Positions 50,074-57,690 of a DNA stretch of 64,000 bases are shown one piece after another (position 1 is the stretch's first letter; every line of letters begins with the position of its first letter). The notes beneath the pieces were generated by a model that was not told the origin of the DNA, did not search any database, and saw only the letters and a program-made list of their open reading frames with translations. A program made the translations under genes and the position numbers. The DNA comes from Ahaetulla prasina (Eukaryota > Chordata > Lepidosauria > Squamata > Colubridae): positions 138,545,920 to 138,609,919 of the forward strand of contig NC_080540.1 in the NCBI RefSeq assembly GCF_028640845.1, given 5' to 3'.

Positions 50074-52222
50074 ATGTATCAAGATTCCATAGATCTCTCT
50101 CCCATGTTGTGGAGTGTACTGTATGTCAGCTTTATATTTGTAATAAATGTCGAATAGAACAGAAAGAATAAAATCTTTGGAAGGAAGGAATAGTTTCTCC
50201 TTTCTGAGTCTCCCATCAAGCCGTGCTCTTCCTTTCTGCTTTGGTTTCCTCAGATCTGCCAGCACTATGTTCGATCTTGAATGGCGTGGTCGCCGTGTTG
50301 CCCTTAAAGCTAACAATGGCAAATACATCTGCACCAAGAAGAATGGACAACTGGCAGCTGTCAGTGACAGAGTGGGTGAGTCTTATCTCTGAATCCTGAA
50401 GGTGAAGCTCCCTGTGGGTTTTATTTCTTGTCCTTTTAGATCAAAAAAAAATAAAAAATAGGAAGCCATTGTGAGAAATCTGTTGTCTTTTGGATACTGA
50501 AGGACCACAACATCTCTGGCAATTGCTGTGCTAACTGGAGTTTAGTGGAGTGGTGCAGAGGTGGGTTTTAGCAGGTTCTGAACAGTTTCTGGAGAACCGG
50601 TAGCAAAAATTCTGAGTAGTTCAGAGAACCGGTAGTAAAAATTCTGACTGGCCCCTCCCCCATCTATTCTCGGCCTCCTGAGTCCCAGCTGATTGGGAAG
50701 GAATTGGGATTTTGCAGTAACCTTCCCCTGGAGTGGGGAGGGAATGGAGATTTTATAGTATCCTTCCCCTGCCACGCCCACCAAACCACACCCACAGTAC
50801 CGGTAGTAAAAAAATTTGAAACTTGCCACTGGAGTGGTGGATTAGTCAACCCCATTCATTTTCTATTGCTTTCATATTAAAAATGGCTTTGAAAAATGAA
50901 TAATCAAACCAAATCTGGACATCAAATATTTAACACAATCGCATGCTTTGTGGAATCTCAAAAATGGTAAAGCAGAACAAAGCTAGATAGTCTAACAATA
51001 TCTGAAAGTATGGTTGAAATTTCTATATAGCTCTAATTAATAGCCAAAAAAAAAAGAGAGTATAAATCTGGATGGATCCCTCCAAATACAGTGGACTATA
51101 CTCTCATTATCTTTCTCTCTGTCCTCCACTGCAAGCAATAAACTTTGGGGTTTTTAAAAATCAAGAGGGATTTGAAAGAGCCAGAATAGATCTTGAAAAG
51201 TCTTTGTGTGTAATAGTGGAGAACTAGATAGAGAATTGAAGAAAACTGAAGTTTCCAAGGAATCTAGAAGAAACCCAGTCTATTTCTAGAGATGCTAGCT
51301 GTGTTCAGCAGTATGTTAAACATTATGTTATCAATATATACTTATTTTGAGTTAAACATGTTATCTGAACCTGGGTAATAATGGCATCATGAACCAAGCA
51401 TGGCTAAGCACCATTGGTTTAGCAAATATGGGGACCTTATCTTTGAGTTGGTAGACCCTGATCAGCCAGTTTTGAAGCCATAGTTAGCAAAGCAGATGTT
51501 TGGATCAGGTAAATCAAAGGAGACTTATCTGCTCAATGCAGGCTGACAAGAGGACATCGTGTTCTTGAGCTGACTCTAGAACACCCTTGAGCTCTTTTAT
51601 TGGTAAATAGTTATGCATCCTGTATGTGAAAACAATTTTAGCTAACAAGAGAATCCTAAAGCAAGACTTACTTAGTCTCAGAATTAAGAGACAATCCTAT
51701 TTGGATTACCCAAGCATGGAAAAAAGCAGATTCTTCAATATTTCTAGAATTTTGGCAGATGCAGGAACTTGCAGAAATAAGACTATAAAATAATCCCCAA
51801 CTTCATAGCCCTTACTTAAAATCTTCCCTTCTGTTTGCCAAATAGCCACATGAACAAGTTCTTAGAAACAGGCATTTCTAAGGGAGCAACCTTCTACTCA
51901 TTTGTGTAAAATATCCTTTTTAGATTTCCTAGCTCTTCAGGGGTATGGTAGTCTCATTAACCTTAGAATGCACTGAGTTCCAGTTGTTGCCACAGGGAAA
52001 GATGAAGAATTTGTTCTCAAGCTGATCAACCGACCCATTCTAGTTCTTCGTGGGCCTCATGGCTTTGTTTGTTACCATCGCAACTCCAACATGTTGGATG
52101 CCAACCGTTCCACCTACGATGTCTTCCACCTCAATTTCAGTGATGGTGCTTACCAGGTCAAAGGTAATTAGTTGGCTGCAAACTAGGTGGTTGGAAGAGA
52201 GAAGGAGCTGGGGAACACTGTG

Positions 52223-52255
<33 letters not shown>

Positions 52256-54377
52256 CATGCCATAAATAAAACACAGTGGGCCACTTCCTGCATGTGAGTG
52301 TAAACTAGTATACTCAAAAGTTGCTTAGTGTTTATGCTTTGAAGTCCCATATACAATCACATGCAAACATGTCCATTTTGTTGACTACAGTTCATCCCTA
52401 CCCTGTATAATAATAGTTATTAAATGTTCTATGTGCCGGTGCTTCTGTAGGCAAAATAAAGGTAGTCCCCGACTTAAAACAATTTGTTTAGTGATTGTCT
52501 GAAGTTACAACAGCACTGAAAAAAAGTGATTTATGACCATTTTTCACACTTATGACCATTGCAGCATCCCCATGGCCATAGGACCAAAATTAAGACATTT
52601 GCAACTTACTTTTATTTCTCACAGTTGCCGTTGTCCAGGGTCATGTGATCCCCTTTTGCAACCTTCCAACAAGCAAAGTCAATGGGGAAGCCAGAGTCAC
52701 TTAACAGCTACGTTAATAATGTAATAAGTGCAGTGATTCACTGAACTGTGGCAAGAACGGTTGTAAAAGGGGACAAGAGTGACTTAACAAATGTCTCACT
52801 TAGTTACAGGAATTTTGGGGCCAATTGTGGTTGTAAGTCAAGGTCCACCTGTATTATCATCCACAAGAAGGAAGTATTGTACAAGTAGAGAAATAGATTT
52901 TAAGAAAAAGGCCTAATGAAAACTGAACATGATCAACAGTCAAAGGCTACTGACCATAGGAAGAAGGAAAATTAAAACTGGAAGGGAAACAGCTCTAATG
53001 GGCAGTTTAAGAGCATCACGACATTTAAAAAAATTAACATAGAGCAGATCTTTACAATCCATCAGCTAATTTCACACAATAGATTAAACTGTGGAAAGTT
53101 ATCCAAATCACAAGGGAGCCTCACATCTGACTTGCCATATGGAGCTATCTCTGGGCTATCATAGTTAGCTGCTGTGCTGCTGTTGGTAGACACGAAAGAG
53201 ACTGAAAACTTTTCCCCCTTGTTCCAACTGTTCCATCATCCCCACCCTCCACTCCACGTGAGGAAAAGAAGATACTGGTTTGCAAAAGAACCCAAAACTG
53301 CACATGTTCATTTTTCTTTCTGGATGCTCATTGGGAAATAATTATGGTGATAGGAATCAACTCATCCTGTATTGGGGGGAAGATTGTGACCAAGTGAGAG
53401 TGTTTTGCATGCTGTATTTTGCAGTTACCACCTGGGGTGGGCAACTCCTTGTTGTCTTATCTCATTCCTCTACCTTGAGCAGCTATGGGCAGCTGTTCAA
53501 TTGGAAGAGATTTAAACAGAGGACTGGCCTTGGCAAAGGATGCATATGCTAGTGTTTTAATTAGGGAGCCTGGGGCTTCATGCTATTTTAACATGGCTTT
53601 TATTTTCACTTCTCCTAACATGTTCTTGCATATGGTAGAACCATCTGCACTCTAGATTCTGTATTGTGAACTTGAGTGTGTTGGTTGTTGAATAAGAGAG
53701 CTGGACAAATGTTGTCTCTTTAGAGTCCCCCTCCCCACACTCTAAAAAACCCTCATAATCACCTCATCATCCTGACACCAGTGCTCATTTTCATATTTCA
53801 ACCATCCCTTTGCAAAGTTTGAACATCCTGGTCAGTGGTGAAATGCACTTACTTTCGCTACTGGTTTGTATGTGCTTCCACGCAGGAGCGCCTCTTCTGT
53901 GCATGCACAGATAGTTAAAATACGGGGTGTAATGGCGTCCCGGTGGGTGGGCGGAGCCTCCCACCGCCAGCATTACTGTTTCGGCAAGCCGGATAGAACC
54001 GGGGGGGGATTTCACTATTGATCCTGTTTCGTTATGGCTTCTGACTTGCATGTGTTTTCCCTATAAGAAAAACCATCAGGGAGACATCCAAGCAAGAGTT
54101 TAGAATGAATAAGGCCAAGTGACTCCATTGTATGCGCCCTCCAATGACTTGTGCCTCTTTGGTGCTCCTAGGCCTCAATGACAGGTTCTGGTACGTGGCT
54201 AGCAATGGCACCGTGTGCAGCGATGGTGAGACGTCTGAGGACTTCTTCTTTGAGTTCTGCGAGTGCAGCCGGGTGGCCATTAAAGGGAAGAATGGCAAAT
54301 ACTTACGAGGAGACCCAGCTGGAAACCTGCAGGCTGATGCCGATACTCTAAACTGTGCAACATTCTGGGAGTACTGA
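22562..54377 (+). CDS. FSCN2: Fascin-2, five-exon gene span (spliced CDS)
   Basis: Fascins cross-link actin filaments into tight parallel bundles. In mammals fascin-2 acts in photoreceptors and in hair-cell stereocilia. The spliced frame joins 22562-23381, 44916-45072, 50254-50375, 51996-52163 and 54172-54377, giving 1473 nt or 490 residues, close to the usual vertebrate length of about 492. The start MPTNG is the fascin-2 start; fascin-1 begins differently. Four beta-trefoil repeats are expected, at about residues 8-138, 139-258, 259-380 and 381-490. Recognisable stretches are [18 protein letters not shown] (Ser39 matches the conserved regulatory phosphoserine of fascin-1), [34 protein letters not shown] and the terminal FWEY. 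The arginine before FFGG (residue 107) corresponds to mouse R109, whose change to His is linked to hearing loss; it is intact here. No frameshift or internal stop is seen. Paralogues FSCN1 and FSCN3 are less likely on start and synteny. Confidence 0.96.
24748..24793 (+). repeat. Perfect 23-bp tandem duplication
   Basis: The 23-bp unit CTTGTTGCATAAG...ATTGTG occurs twice head to tail with no mismatch, inside FSCN2 intron 1. Confidence 0.9.
25026..25055 (+). repeat. (TTTA)n microsatellite
   Basis: Short TTTA run, probably an old retroposon tail. Confidence 0.6.
25412..25830 (-). mobile_element. LTR-like fragment
   Basis: Read on the minus strand, AATAATAAACTCTTCAGTGC contains a poly(A) hexamer. 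It is followed by a short region ending GACTCTGCGCTGACA, which has the R-U5 layout and CA terminus of an LTR. The 5' boundary and flanking duplication were not found, so the right coordinate is approximate. Confidence 0.42.
26704..26837. mobile_element. hAT-type short element
   Basis: Right end GAACCCACTCCTG and a worn left end CAGGCTCC, with near-exact 8-bp duplications AATCCAAC (26696-26703) and AATCCAAT (26838-26845). The GCATGTGCAGAAGCGCATGC core is shared with the element at 35518-35710. Confidence 0.68.
27799..28065 (-). mobile_element. tRNA-derived SINE (L2-tailed family)
   Basis: Minus-oriented copy of the SINE at 29196-29448: tail CCCGCCCTTCTCCGAAGACT at the left, tRNA-like head ending CAGGCTTCTTACAGCCTGAG at the right. 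Confidence 0.8.
28385..28620 (+). mobile_element. tRNA-derived SINE, full-length-like
   Basis: tRNA-like head (GTGATGGTTAGGACATCAGA; B-box-like GAGTTCTAATCCC), body GTGCCAGTCATTTTTTCTCA, and a tail region ending ATACAACTGAGTGATAGATA with a short GATA repeat. Same body as the fragment at 1284-1430. Confidence 0.7.
29196..29450 (+). mobile_element. tRNA-derived SINE with L2-type tail
   Basis: Box A TAGCTCAGGCTG and box B GGTTCAAGCCC in a tRNA-like head, then AAGGTTGACTCAGCCTTCCA. The 3' end CCGCCCTGAGTCTTCGGAGA plus an AAAT-type tail matches the 3' end of the L2-like LINE at 14985-16093. Confidence 0.83.
29936..30322 (+). mobile_element. Tigger/pogo-like MITE, near full length
   Basis: Starts TACAGGTAAATCCTCGACTT and ends GTAAGTCAAGGACTATCTAT, with TA at each edge. 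The interior GCATCCCCATGATCATG and TCACGTGATCCCCTTTTGC are family phrases. Non-coding, about 390 bp. Confidence 0.65.
30323..31119. other. Intron 1 sequence, nothing recognised
   Basis: No exon or repeat family recognised. Confidence 0.35.
31120..32215 (+). pseudogene. Relict non-LTR retrotransposon (reverse transcriptase)
   Basis: In-frame blocks separated by stops: a palm-like block near 31160-31300 ([20 protein letters not shown] then [17 protein letters not shown]) and a C-terminal block near 31840-31910 ([19 protein letters not shown] then PWVCEKKQ). The order and wording match the LINE type whose C-terminus reads MAVYKGMLLPTLLYGSE. It is inactive, with many stops and a lost core. Confidence 0.68.
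32216..34340. other. Intron 1 sequence, no gene seen
   Basis: Contains a 187-codon open frame (32250-32813 +) that shows no domain motif. No repeat family recognised. Confidence 0.35.
34341..34441 (+). repeat. (ATCT)n microsatellite
   Basis: About 17 perfect ATCT units at 34371-34440, preceded by a degenerate stretch. GATA/ATCT arrays are common in snake genomes. Confidence 0.92.
35518..35710. mobile_element. hAT-type MITE with GCGCATGCGC core
   Basis: 193 bp, ends CAGTGGTGGGTTTC / GAACCCACTACTG, exact duplication GTTTGTAT at 35510-35517 and 35711-35718. Core TGCGCATGCGCAGAAGG and two ACCGGTTC-type pairs lie inside. Confidence 0.9.
36366..36751 (-). mobile_element. Tigger/pogo-like MITE
   Basis: Left GACTTACGACCACAATTGAG and right AGTTGAGGACTACCTGTA. 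The interior GGTCACATGACCCTGGGAC and GATCATGTGACCATGGGGA are family phrases. Confidence 0.65.
37151..37178 (+). repeat. (GT)n microsatellite
   Basis: Fourteen GT units. Confidence 0.9.
37199..37607 (-). mobile_element. Tigger/pogo-like MITE
   Basis: Begins CCGGTTATCCTCGACTAAC and ends ACGTTCAGGACTACCTGT. A duplicated internal block (GTTGTTAAGTAAATCACT / GTTGTTAAGTGAATCATG) makes this copy longer than its relatives. Confidence 0.62.
37608..40455. other. Intron 1 sequence, no gene seen
   Basis: The longest stretch of intron 1 without a recognised repeat. No exon with splice context was seen. Confidence 0.35.
40456..40625 (-). repeat. Retroposon 3' tail fragment
   Basis: TTTATTTATTTATTTGACAAG then TAGCTGCCCATTTCCCC, a tail of the same general sort as 6676-6860. 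Confidence 0.45.
40797..40866 (-). repeat. L2-like LINE 3' tip with (TTTA)n
   Basis: TTTATACCGCCCTTCTCCCG and AAGGACTCAGGGCGG are the reversed 3' tip of the L2-like family at 14985-16093. Confidence 0.75.
41184..41965 (-). mobile_element. CR1/Jockey-clade LINE 3' part, frameshifted
   Basis: The minus-strand frame 41960-41517 carries [43 protein letters not shown] and [18 protein letters not shown]. The second frame 41554-41342 continues with [20 protein letters not shown]. These are the thumb and C-terminal motifs of CR1/Jockey-type non-LTR reverse transcriptases. A frameshift separates the two near 41530. The (TTTA)n at 41184-41219 is its tail. Confidence 0.8.
42171..43100 (+). pseudogene. 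Degenerate L2-like LINE reverse transcriptase
   Basis: Blocks in shifting frames: [14 protein letters not shown] near 42200 (the L2 palm [10 protein letters not shown]), SILVLLDS near 42290, RFQSVLV near 42410, and [10 protein letters not shown] near 42845. Order and spacing match the L2 clade, and many stops show it is older than the copies at 44.4 and 49.6 kb. Confidence 0.72.
43179..43818. mobile_element. hAT-type element with a second element inside
   Basis: Ends CAGCAGACACCAAC / GTTGGTGACCCCTG with exact 8-bp duplication CTATAAAC at 43171-43178 and 43819-43826. Repeated GGTGGTCC phrases mark its own body at both sides. Between about 43279 and 43740 lies a different sequence beginning CAGGGGTCTTCAAACTACGG, itself a hAT-like end. 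Confidence 0.82.
43279..43740 (-). mobile_element. Inner hAT-like element carrying an open coiled-coil frame
   Basis: Left end CAGGGGTCTTCAAACTACGG; the right inverted end was not found. The minus strand is open from 43736 to 43293 (147 codons). It includes a Glu/Gln/Lys-rich helix-like part ([20 protein letters not shown], then [15 protein letters not shown]). This is not a transposase motif I know. It may be captured host exon sequence or chance. Confidence 0.5.
44385..44838 (+). mobile_element. L2-like LINE, 3' copy
   Basis: The frame 44433-44633 reads [20 protein letters not shown] and [12 protein letters not shown], the same C-terminus as the copy at 14985. Ends GCCCTGAGTCCTTCGGGAGA plus an AATCT-type tail. 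It sits directly before FSCN2 exon 2. Confidence 0.85.
44916..45072 (+). CDS. FSCN2: FSCN2 coding exon 2 (residues 274-326)
   Basis: This 157-nt exon follows acceptor TTCCTTCTAG and ends before donor GTGAGT at 45073. It completes the Gly274 codon and encodes the middle of beta-trefoil 3, with the motifs [14 protein letters not shown] and [14 protein letters not shown]. The length matches exon 2 of vertebrate fascin genes as I recall it. It leaves two bases (AT) of codon 326 for exon 3. A truncated L2-type LINE copy ends within 100 nt upstream, in intron 1. Confidence 0.95.
45073..46148 (+). other. FSCN2: FSCN2 intron 2, left part, nothing recognised
   Basis: Starts at donor GTGAGT. No repeat family or extra exon recognised. 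Confidence 0.4.
46157..46719. mobile_element. hAT-type element with microsatellite and LINE tip inside
   Basis: Ends CAGGAGTGTCAAACTCAAGG / GAGTTTGACACCCCTG with near-exact duplications GCCTATTG (46149-46156) and ACCTATTG (46720-46727). Inside are a (TAGAA)n array (46307-46369) and, at 46550-46600, a reversed L2-like 3' tip with (AAT)n. Confidence 0.8.
46307..46369 (+). repeat. (TAGAA)n microsatellite
   Basis: Twelve perfect units. The reverse ATTCT unit is the tail repeat of snake CR1 elements, but no CR1 body lies next to it. Confidence 0.92.
47137..47444. mobile_element. hAT-type MITE (CAGTGGTGGGTTTCA family)
   Basis: 308 bp, ends CAGAGGTGGGTTTCA / GAAACCCACCACTG, exact duplication TCTCAGTT at 47129-47136 and 47445-47452. 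Confidence 0.9.
47453..48480 (+). other. Intron 2 sequence, nothing recognised
   Basis: Unique-looking sequence with short A and G runs (47630, 48350). Confidence 0.35.
48481..48596 (+). repeat. (AGAGT)n-(GGAAT)n-(AGAAT)n compound microsatellite
   Basis: A graded array that changes from AGAGT to GGAGT to GGAAT to AGAAT and runs straight into the 3' terminus of a minus-strand CR1. It is therefore the expanded CR1 tail. Confidence 0.9.
48597..49130 (-). mobile_element. CR1 LINE 3' region with nested hAT MITE
   Basis: ACCTTGGAGGTCATCTAGTC, GCTCAAGCAGGAGACCCTA, ACAAGTGGCTGTCCAGTCTC and, past the insertion, GGTTGCTTCTCTCCTTAATT and CTTGTCTTGCCTTCTGGTGC: reverse complement of the CR1 3' region. 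It is split by 48772-49054. Confidence 0.88.
48772..49054. mobile_element. hAT-type MITE inserted in CR1
   Basis: 283 bp, ends CAGGGGTGAAATCC / GGATTTCACCCCCG, exact duplication GTTCTAGG at 48764-48771 and 49055-49062. The interior shares ACCGGTAG, ATTTTGAGTAGTTTGGAG and AATGGAGATTTTAC with the CAGTGGTGGG family. Confidence 0.92.
49268..49531. mobile_element. hAT-type MITE (CAGGGGTGTCAAACT family)
   Basis: 264 bp, ends CAGGGGTGTCAAACTC / AGTTTGACACCCCTG, exact duplication CAATAGAG at 49260-49267 and 49532-49539. Confidence 0.9.
49605..50074 (+). mobile_element. L2-like LINE, 3' copy with (AATA)n tail
   Basis: The frame 49541-49849 contains [38 protein letters not shown] and [10 protein letters not shown], nearly the same as the copies at 14985 and 44385. 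The tail (AATA)n at 50035-50074 stops 180 bp before FSCN2 exon 3. The readable frame suggests a fairly young copy. Confidence 0.87.
50254..50375 (+). CDS. FSCN2: FSCN2 coding exon 3 (residues 326-367)
   Basis: This 122-nt exon follows a strong polypyrimidine tract and acceptor TTTCCTCAG, and ends before donor GTGAGT at 50376. It encodes the end of beta-trefoil 3 with [18 protein letters not shown] and [11 protein letters not shown]. The exon leaves one base (G) of codon 367, which exon 4 completes as glycine. Frame and length agree with the fascin family. Confidence 0.95.
50556..50831. mobile_element. hAT-type MITE (CAGTGGTGGGTTTCA family)
   Basis: 276 bp, ends CAGAGGTGGGTTTTAG / TTGAAACTTGCCACTG, exact duplication GAGTGGTG at 50548-50555 and 50832-50839. 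Lies in FSCN2 intron 3. Confidence 0.9.
50840..51995 (+). other. FSCN2: FSCN2 intron 3, right part, nothing recognised
   Basis: Unique-looking AT-rich intronic sequence ending at acceptor GTTGCCACAG. Confidence 0.4.
51996..52163 (+). CDS. FSCN2: FSCN2 coding exon 4 (residues 367-423)
   Basis: This 168-nt exon follows acceptor GTTGCCACAG and ends before donor GTAATT at 52164. It encodes the trefoil 3 to 4 boundary and the start of trefoil 4: [39 protein letters not shown] and FSDGAYQVK. The translated frame is open throughout with no missing conserved residue. It ends one base into codon 423. Confidence 0.95.
52223..52254 (+). repeat. (CAAT)n microsatellite
   Basis: Seven CAAT/AATC units just after exon 4, in intron 4. 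Confidence 0.85.
52457..52855 (+). mobile_element. Tigger/pogo-like MITE
   Basis: Starts AAGGTAGTCCCCGACTTAAA and ends GTTGTAAGTCAAGGTCCACC then TGTA. The interior GGGTCATGTGATCCCCTTTTG is a family phrase. Confidence 0.68.
52856..53832 (+). other. FSCN2: Intron 4 sequence, nothing recognised
   Basis: No repeat family or extra exon recognised. Confidence 0.35.
53833..54020. mobile_element. hAT-type short MITE near exon 5
   Basis: 188 bp, ends CAGTGGTGAAATGC / GGATTTCACTATTG, near-exact duplications ATCCTGGT (53825-53832) and ATCCTGTT (54021-54028). Contains CTGTGCATGCACAG and GGGTGGGCGGAGCCTCC. Confidence 0.78.
54172..54377 (+). CDS. FSCN2: FSCN2 terminal coding exon 5 (residues 423-490, stop)
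   Basis: This 206-nt exon follows acceptor GTGCTCCTAG and ends with TGA at 54375-54377. It encodes most of beta-trefoil 4: [53 protein letters not shown] and the C-terminus FWEY. A WEY ending is shared by fascins 1 and 2. A hAT-type element (53833-54020) sits only 151 nt upstream of the acceptor, inside intron 4. Confidence 0.95.
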
Positions 54378-55290
54378 GCCCCTCCCACAGGGCTTGAGAT
54401 GCTCCAGGGCTCAGCCTGTTGCCCAAGCCTGGACACTGAGTGGCACGTGAGGGGAAGGTGAGTTCTGGCACCTGGACTCGAGGGGCCTTAAGCTTCCATA
54501 CCCTGCAAGGAAAAAGATGGCTCAAGATAGAAGAACCTCTTCACCTAGGGGTATTTTTTTTTTTGGTCTTCCTTGCCTAAGTTTAGAAGTGACACACTAG
54601 TAAGGCTCTTAGGAGGAGGTTACTGTGCTGTGTCTGACTAAGTCACAGGGGTTGTATTTCCCTTCCAGTTTCCCTAGGGCATTCTTGTTTTTTTTCCTCT
54701 AGAGGTGTCATACCTTACAAGACATCTGATGTAGGCATGTCAACATTCCAGAAAATGTAGGTATGCAAAACAGAGGAGACACGACAGTTTCAGGATTCAT
54801 TGCAGATGTGGAAAGTCAGCTCCTTTTAGCCAGATACAATAATTGAAGACACAGGTTAGGGGTGCTCCCAATTCCCAACACAATAAAGGCTTGTGTAGTT
54901 ATCGGGCCCTTAAAAATCTGGTCTTTTAAAGCTAAGTAGCAATAGGCCAGGACATTCCTATATTCTCTGCTCTTGGCAGTTTCAGTCAAGGTCTGCAATA
55001 TGTTTAATATACCCTGTATTTCCAGATTACTTTTGTTTCTAGGAGCAGCACTTTTGAATCAAGCCCTTCCCACATTTAATATCCTGAGTCAAGAGGTTGT
55101 AGCCCAAAGATGGAAGGAATTTGGTGGTGTGTGGCTGTTCCCTCAGCCCAAATATCACAGGGTGGTATTGAGAGGAAAAACAGAGAGAAAGAGAGAGAGA
55201 GCACACTATGTATACCCCTTTGAGCTGTTATAAAAAGTGGGCTTCAAATCTGATGAAATAAAGGCAATAAACGCATAAAATGTAATGTAT
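54378..55290 (+). other. FSCN2: Presumed FSCN2 3'UTR with poly(A) signals
   Basis: Repeat-poor sequence after the stop. Candidate polyadenylation hexamers AATAAA occur at 54882-54887, 55257-55262 and 55266-55271. The first gives a 3'UTR of about 530 nt; the paired later signals give about 910 nt. Which one is used cannot be told from sequence alone. Confidence 0.55.
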
Positions 55291-56415
55291 CTTCTACTGT
55301 AGATGCCAAAGATATAGTTTAGAAGCTAACACACTCAGAAACGCCTGGCAGGAGGAGAATGAGGTGGTCCAGCTGTTGCAAGCTTTTTAAATAAAATAAA
55401 ACCCTGGGGTAAGACAAGAAGGGGAGTAAATGGAGTTTTGGGCAAAATATCGACTAAGATTTAAAGGAAGAAAAATTAGTGATGGATGAGCTTTTTTTAT
55501 ATGAAGAATGGGGGCTGGGGCTGTGGAATTCTTTCCTGAGTTAGGATTAATTTTACAGCCAAGACTTGCTCTTCAGGAAATTTTCTCAATGCCCAGGGCT
55601 GTCCAGTTATTGAAGCAGCCTCTCTTTTACTCTGCCTCCATATCCGACATCCCTTCCGCAAATAACCTGAAAAGGAAGGATGCTGGTTCAATGGAGTTTC
55701 CTGTCCCAACAGCTGTCATGCAACACCATTGTCTATGCTATGGACACGGCTCCCCTAGTTTCTCCTGCTTGATGGAATAGGCCTGCTTCCACAGCACTGG
55801 AAAAAGCAAAGGCCTTTAGCAAAAGAACAGAGGCTGAGTGAGTTTTGGCTGGAACGTTTGTATTGTTTCACAATTCACAGCATTCTGCCAGATTTCTTTT
55901 TTTTTTTGCACCCTTTTCTCTATTTTTACTCTTAAAGTAATGCACAGCAATTGTAAAGCAACACTATTGCTAATGCGGTGCAGGCAAAAACAGAAATCTT
56001 CCTGTTGAAGCAGCCTTTCTACACTCCCTCCCCCCTCCACTGGAAATGGAGAGACTCGCATTATCCAAAGGCAACAAACAGGCAGGAGTGTGGATACTAA
56101 AGGAATATTTCAGATTTGCTTTTTAATTTTGTTGTCCAAAAGGTACTGTATGAGCGCATATTTGCATCTGAGAACAAGACTACTATTTACTTCTTCAACT
56201 TAGAGTCATTAAAAACTCATCAGCTCAAAACCAGAAAAATTAAACTGCAATAAAGATGAAGAAAATTACAGTGGTTTGTAGAAAGATGCAGACCCATAAA
56301 ACAGAATAGTTAATTCAGTTGCATGTAGATTTGTACTCTATTTATATTATGGATGGAAGATGGGGGAGGGTGGATGCGGTTGAAGAGGCAGCCTATGGAT
56401 TTAAATAAATAAATA
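55291..56415. other. Intergenic, no gene seen
   Basis: Downstream of the FSCN2 poly(A) signals. No exon or repeat family recognised. Confidence 0.4.
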
Positions 56416-57312
56416 TAGGTAATGTTCACTTAACAACCCTAACTGGGGCCAGAAGCTCTGCCATTAAGTGAAGCAGTTGCTAAGTGGGAAGTCAGATGAC
56501 CACGGCAGTGTTTTCTGGCTGGAAAGAGACAAGACCACACAGTTTTACAACTTCACCTGTTGCTTGCCTCCTACCCACCCTCCTGCCCTTTGGAATGCTC
56601 CAGTGCCTGCTTACTGTCTGGTACACATAGAAAGCAATGAGATTATGACACAGTTTGGGGCAAGAACACCATGCAAACAGTTTACAGTGCTCTCTTGAAA
56701 TCTCTCTCCAATCTCTCCACTTTGTGAGGAGAATGGGGAGAAAAAGAACCAAGTGATTTTTGTAGGCAGTTTCTCCTTTGCCCGATCTTTTCCTGCTGCC
56801 AGCATTTTCTATTGCTTTCAGTATGTAGAAGAATGAACAGCTTACTGTCTTGAAATCTCTTCCTCTCCCATCTTGCTGCTCTGCAGGCAGGAGAAGGGTC
56901 AAATCACTTGTTTTCTTTCTCCTCTCTCCTCACAAGAGAAATTGGAGAGAAAGAGATTTCAAGAGAATAGTATAAGCAGTTTGCTTAGCACATTGGTGGC
57001 TCCTAGCTCCAGGCTGTCAGTATGATCACATTGCTTTCAATGTATGAAAGAACAAAACAGTTTATTCTCTTGCAATCCCTTCTTCTCCAATATCCCTGTT
57101 TTGCAAAGGGGAATAAAAGAAATAAAACACAGATCACTCAAAGGATAGCACATACTGCCTGTAATGGCAAAATTGTGACCGAGGGACACTATGAAGGTCT
57201 CAAATGGTCATAAATTAGTCAGGACATTATTTTTTCAACTGGTATCTTGTTATTTCCATGGTAACTTCCAACAGTCACAAAATAAGTGGGCAATAAGCAA
57301 GGACTATCTGTA
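56416..57312. repeat. Split Tigger-like repeat pair with unique interior
   Basis: Left part AGGTAATGTTCACTTAACAA to about 56510 and right part about 57150 to CAAGCAAGGACTATCTGTAC look like the two ends of a MITE related to the Tigger-like family. The 640-bp interior shows repeated phrases (TGAAATCTCT, AGCAATGAGA-like), possibly internal duplications of this element. Confidence 0.45.
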
Positions 57313-57488
57313 CAATTCCTGGGGGTTCCTTGTTTCGCTTTCTTACACACCTGATTTATAAGTGTACAGTGTAAAGCAACAGAAACTTCTTTGTAAACAT
57401 TTAACCCAGTCTAGTCCATGCTTTGTGCTGGTATTATCAACCAGATCTTCTTCTAATGGACCTGAGAAGGAGTTCCTGAATACCTAGC

Positions 57489-57690
57489 CTGGGGTCGGCA
57501 ACCTTAAACACTCAAAGAGCCATTTGGACCCGTTTCCCACAGAAAAGAAAACATTGAGAGCCACAAAACCTTTTTGACATCTAAAATGAAGATAACACTG
57601 CATATATCATTTTTTACCTTTATGCTATGTATTAAAAAAAAACTTATTTATCCATAGTTGGCCTACTATGGGGGGTCAAAAAGCTCAATA
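57489..57690 (+). repeat. hAT-type element, left end only
   Basis: CTGGGGTCGGCAACC followed by AAAGAGCCATTTGGACCCGT resembles a hAT (Charlie-like) left end. The right inverted end and target duplication were not found. Confidence 0.5.
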
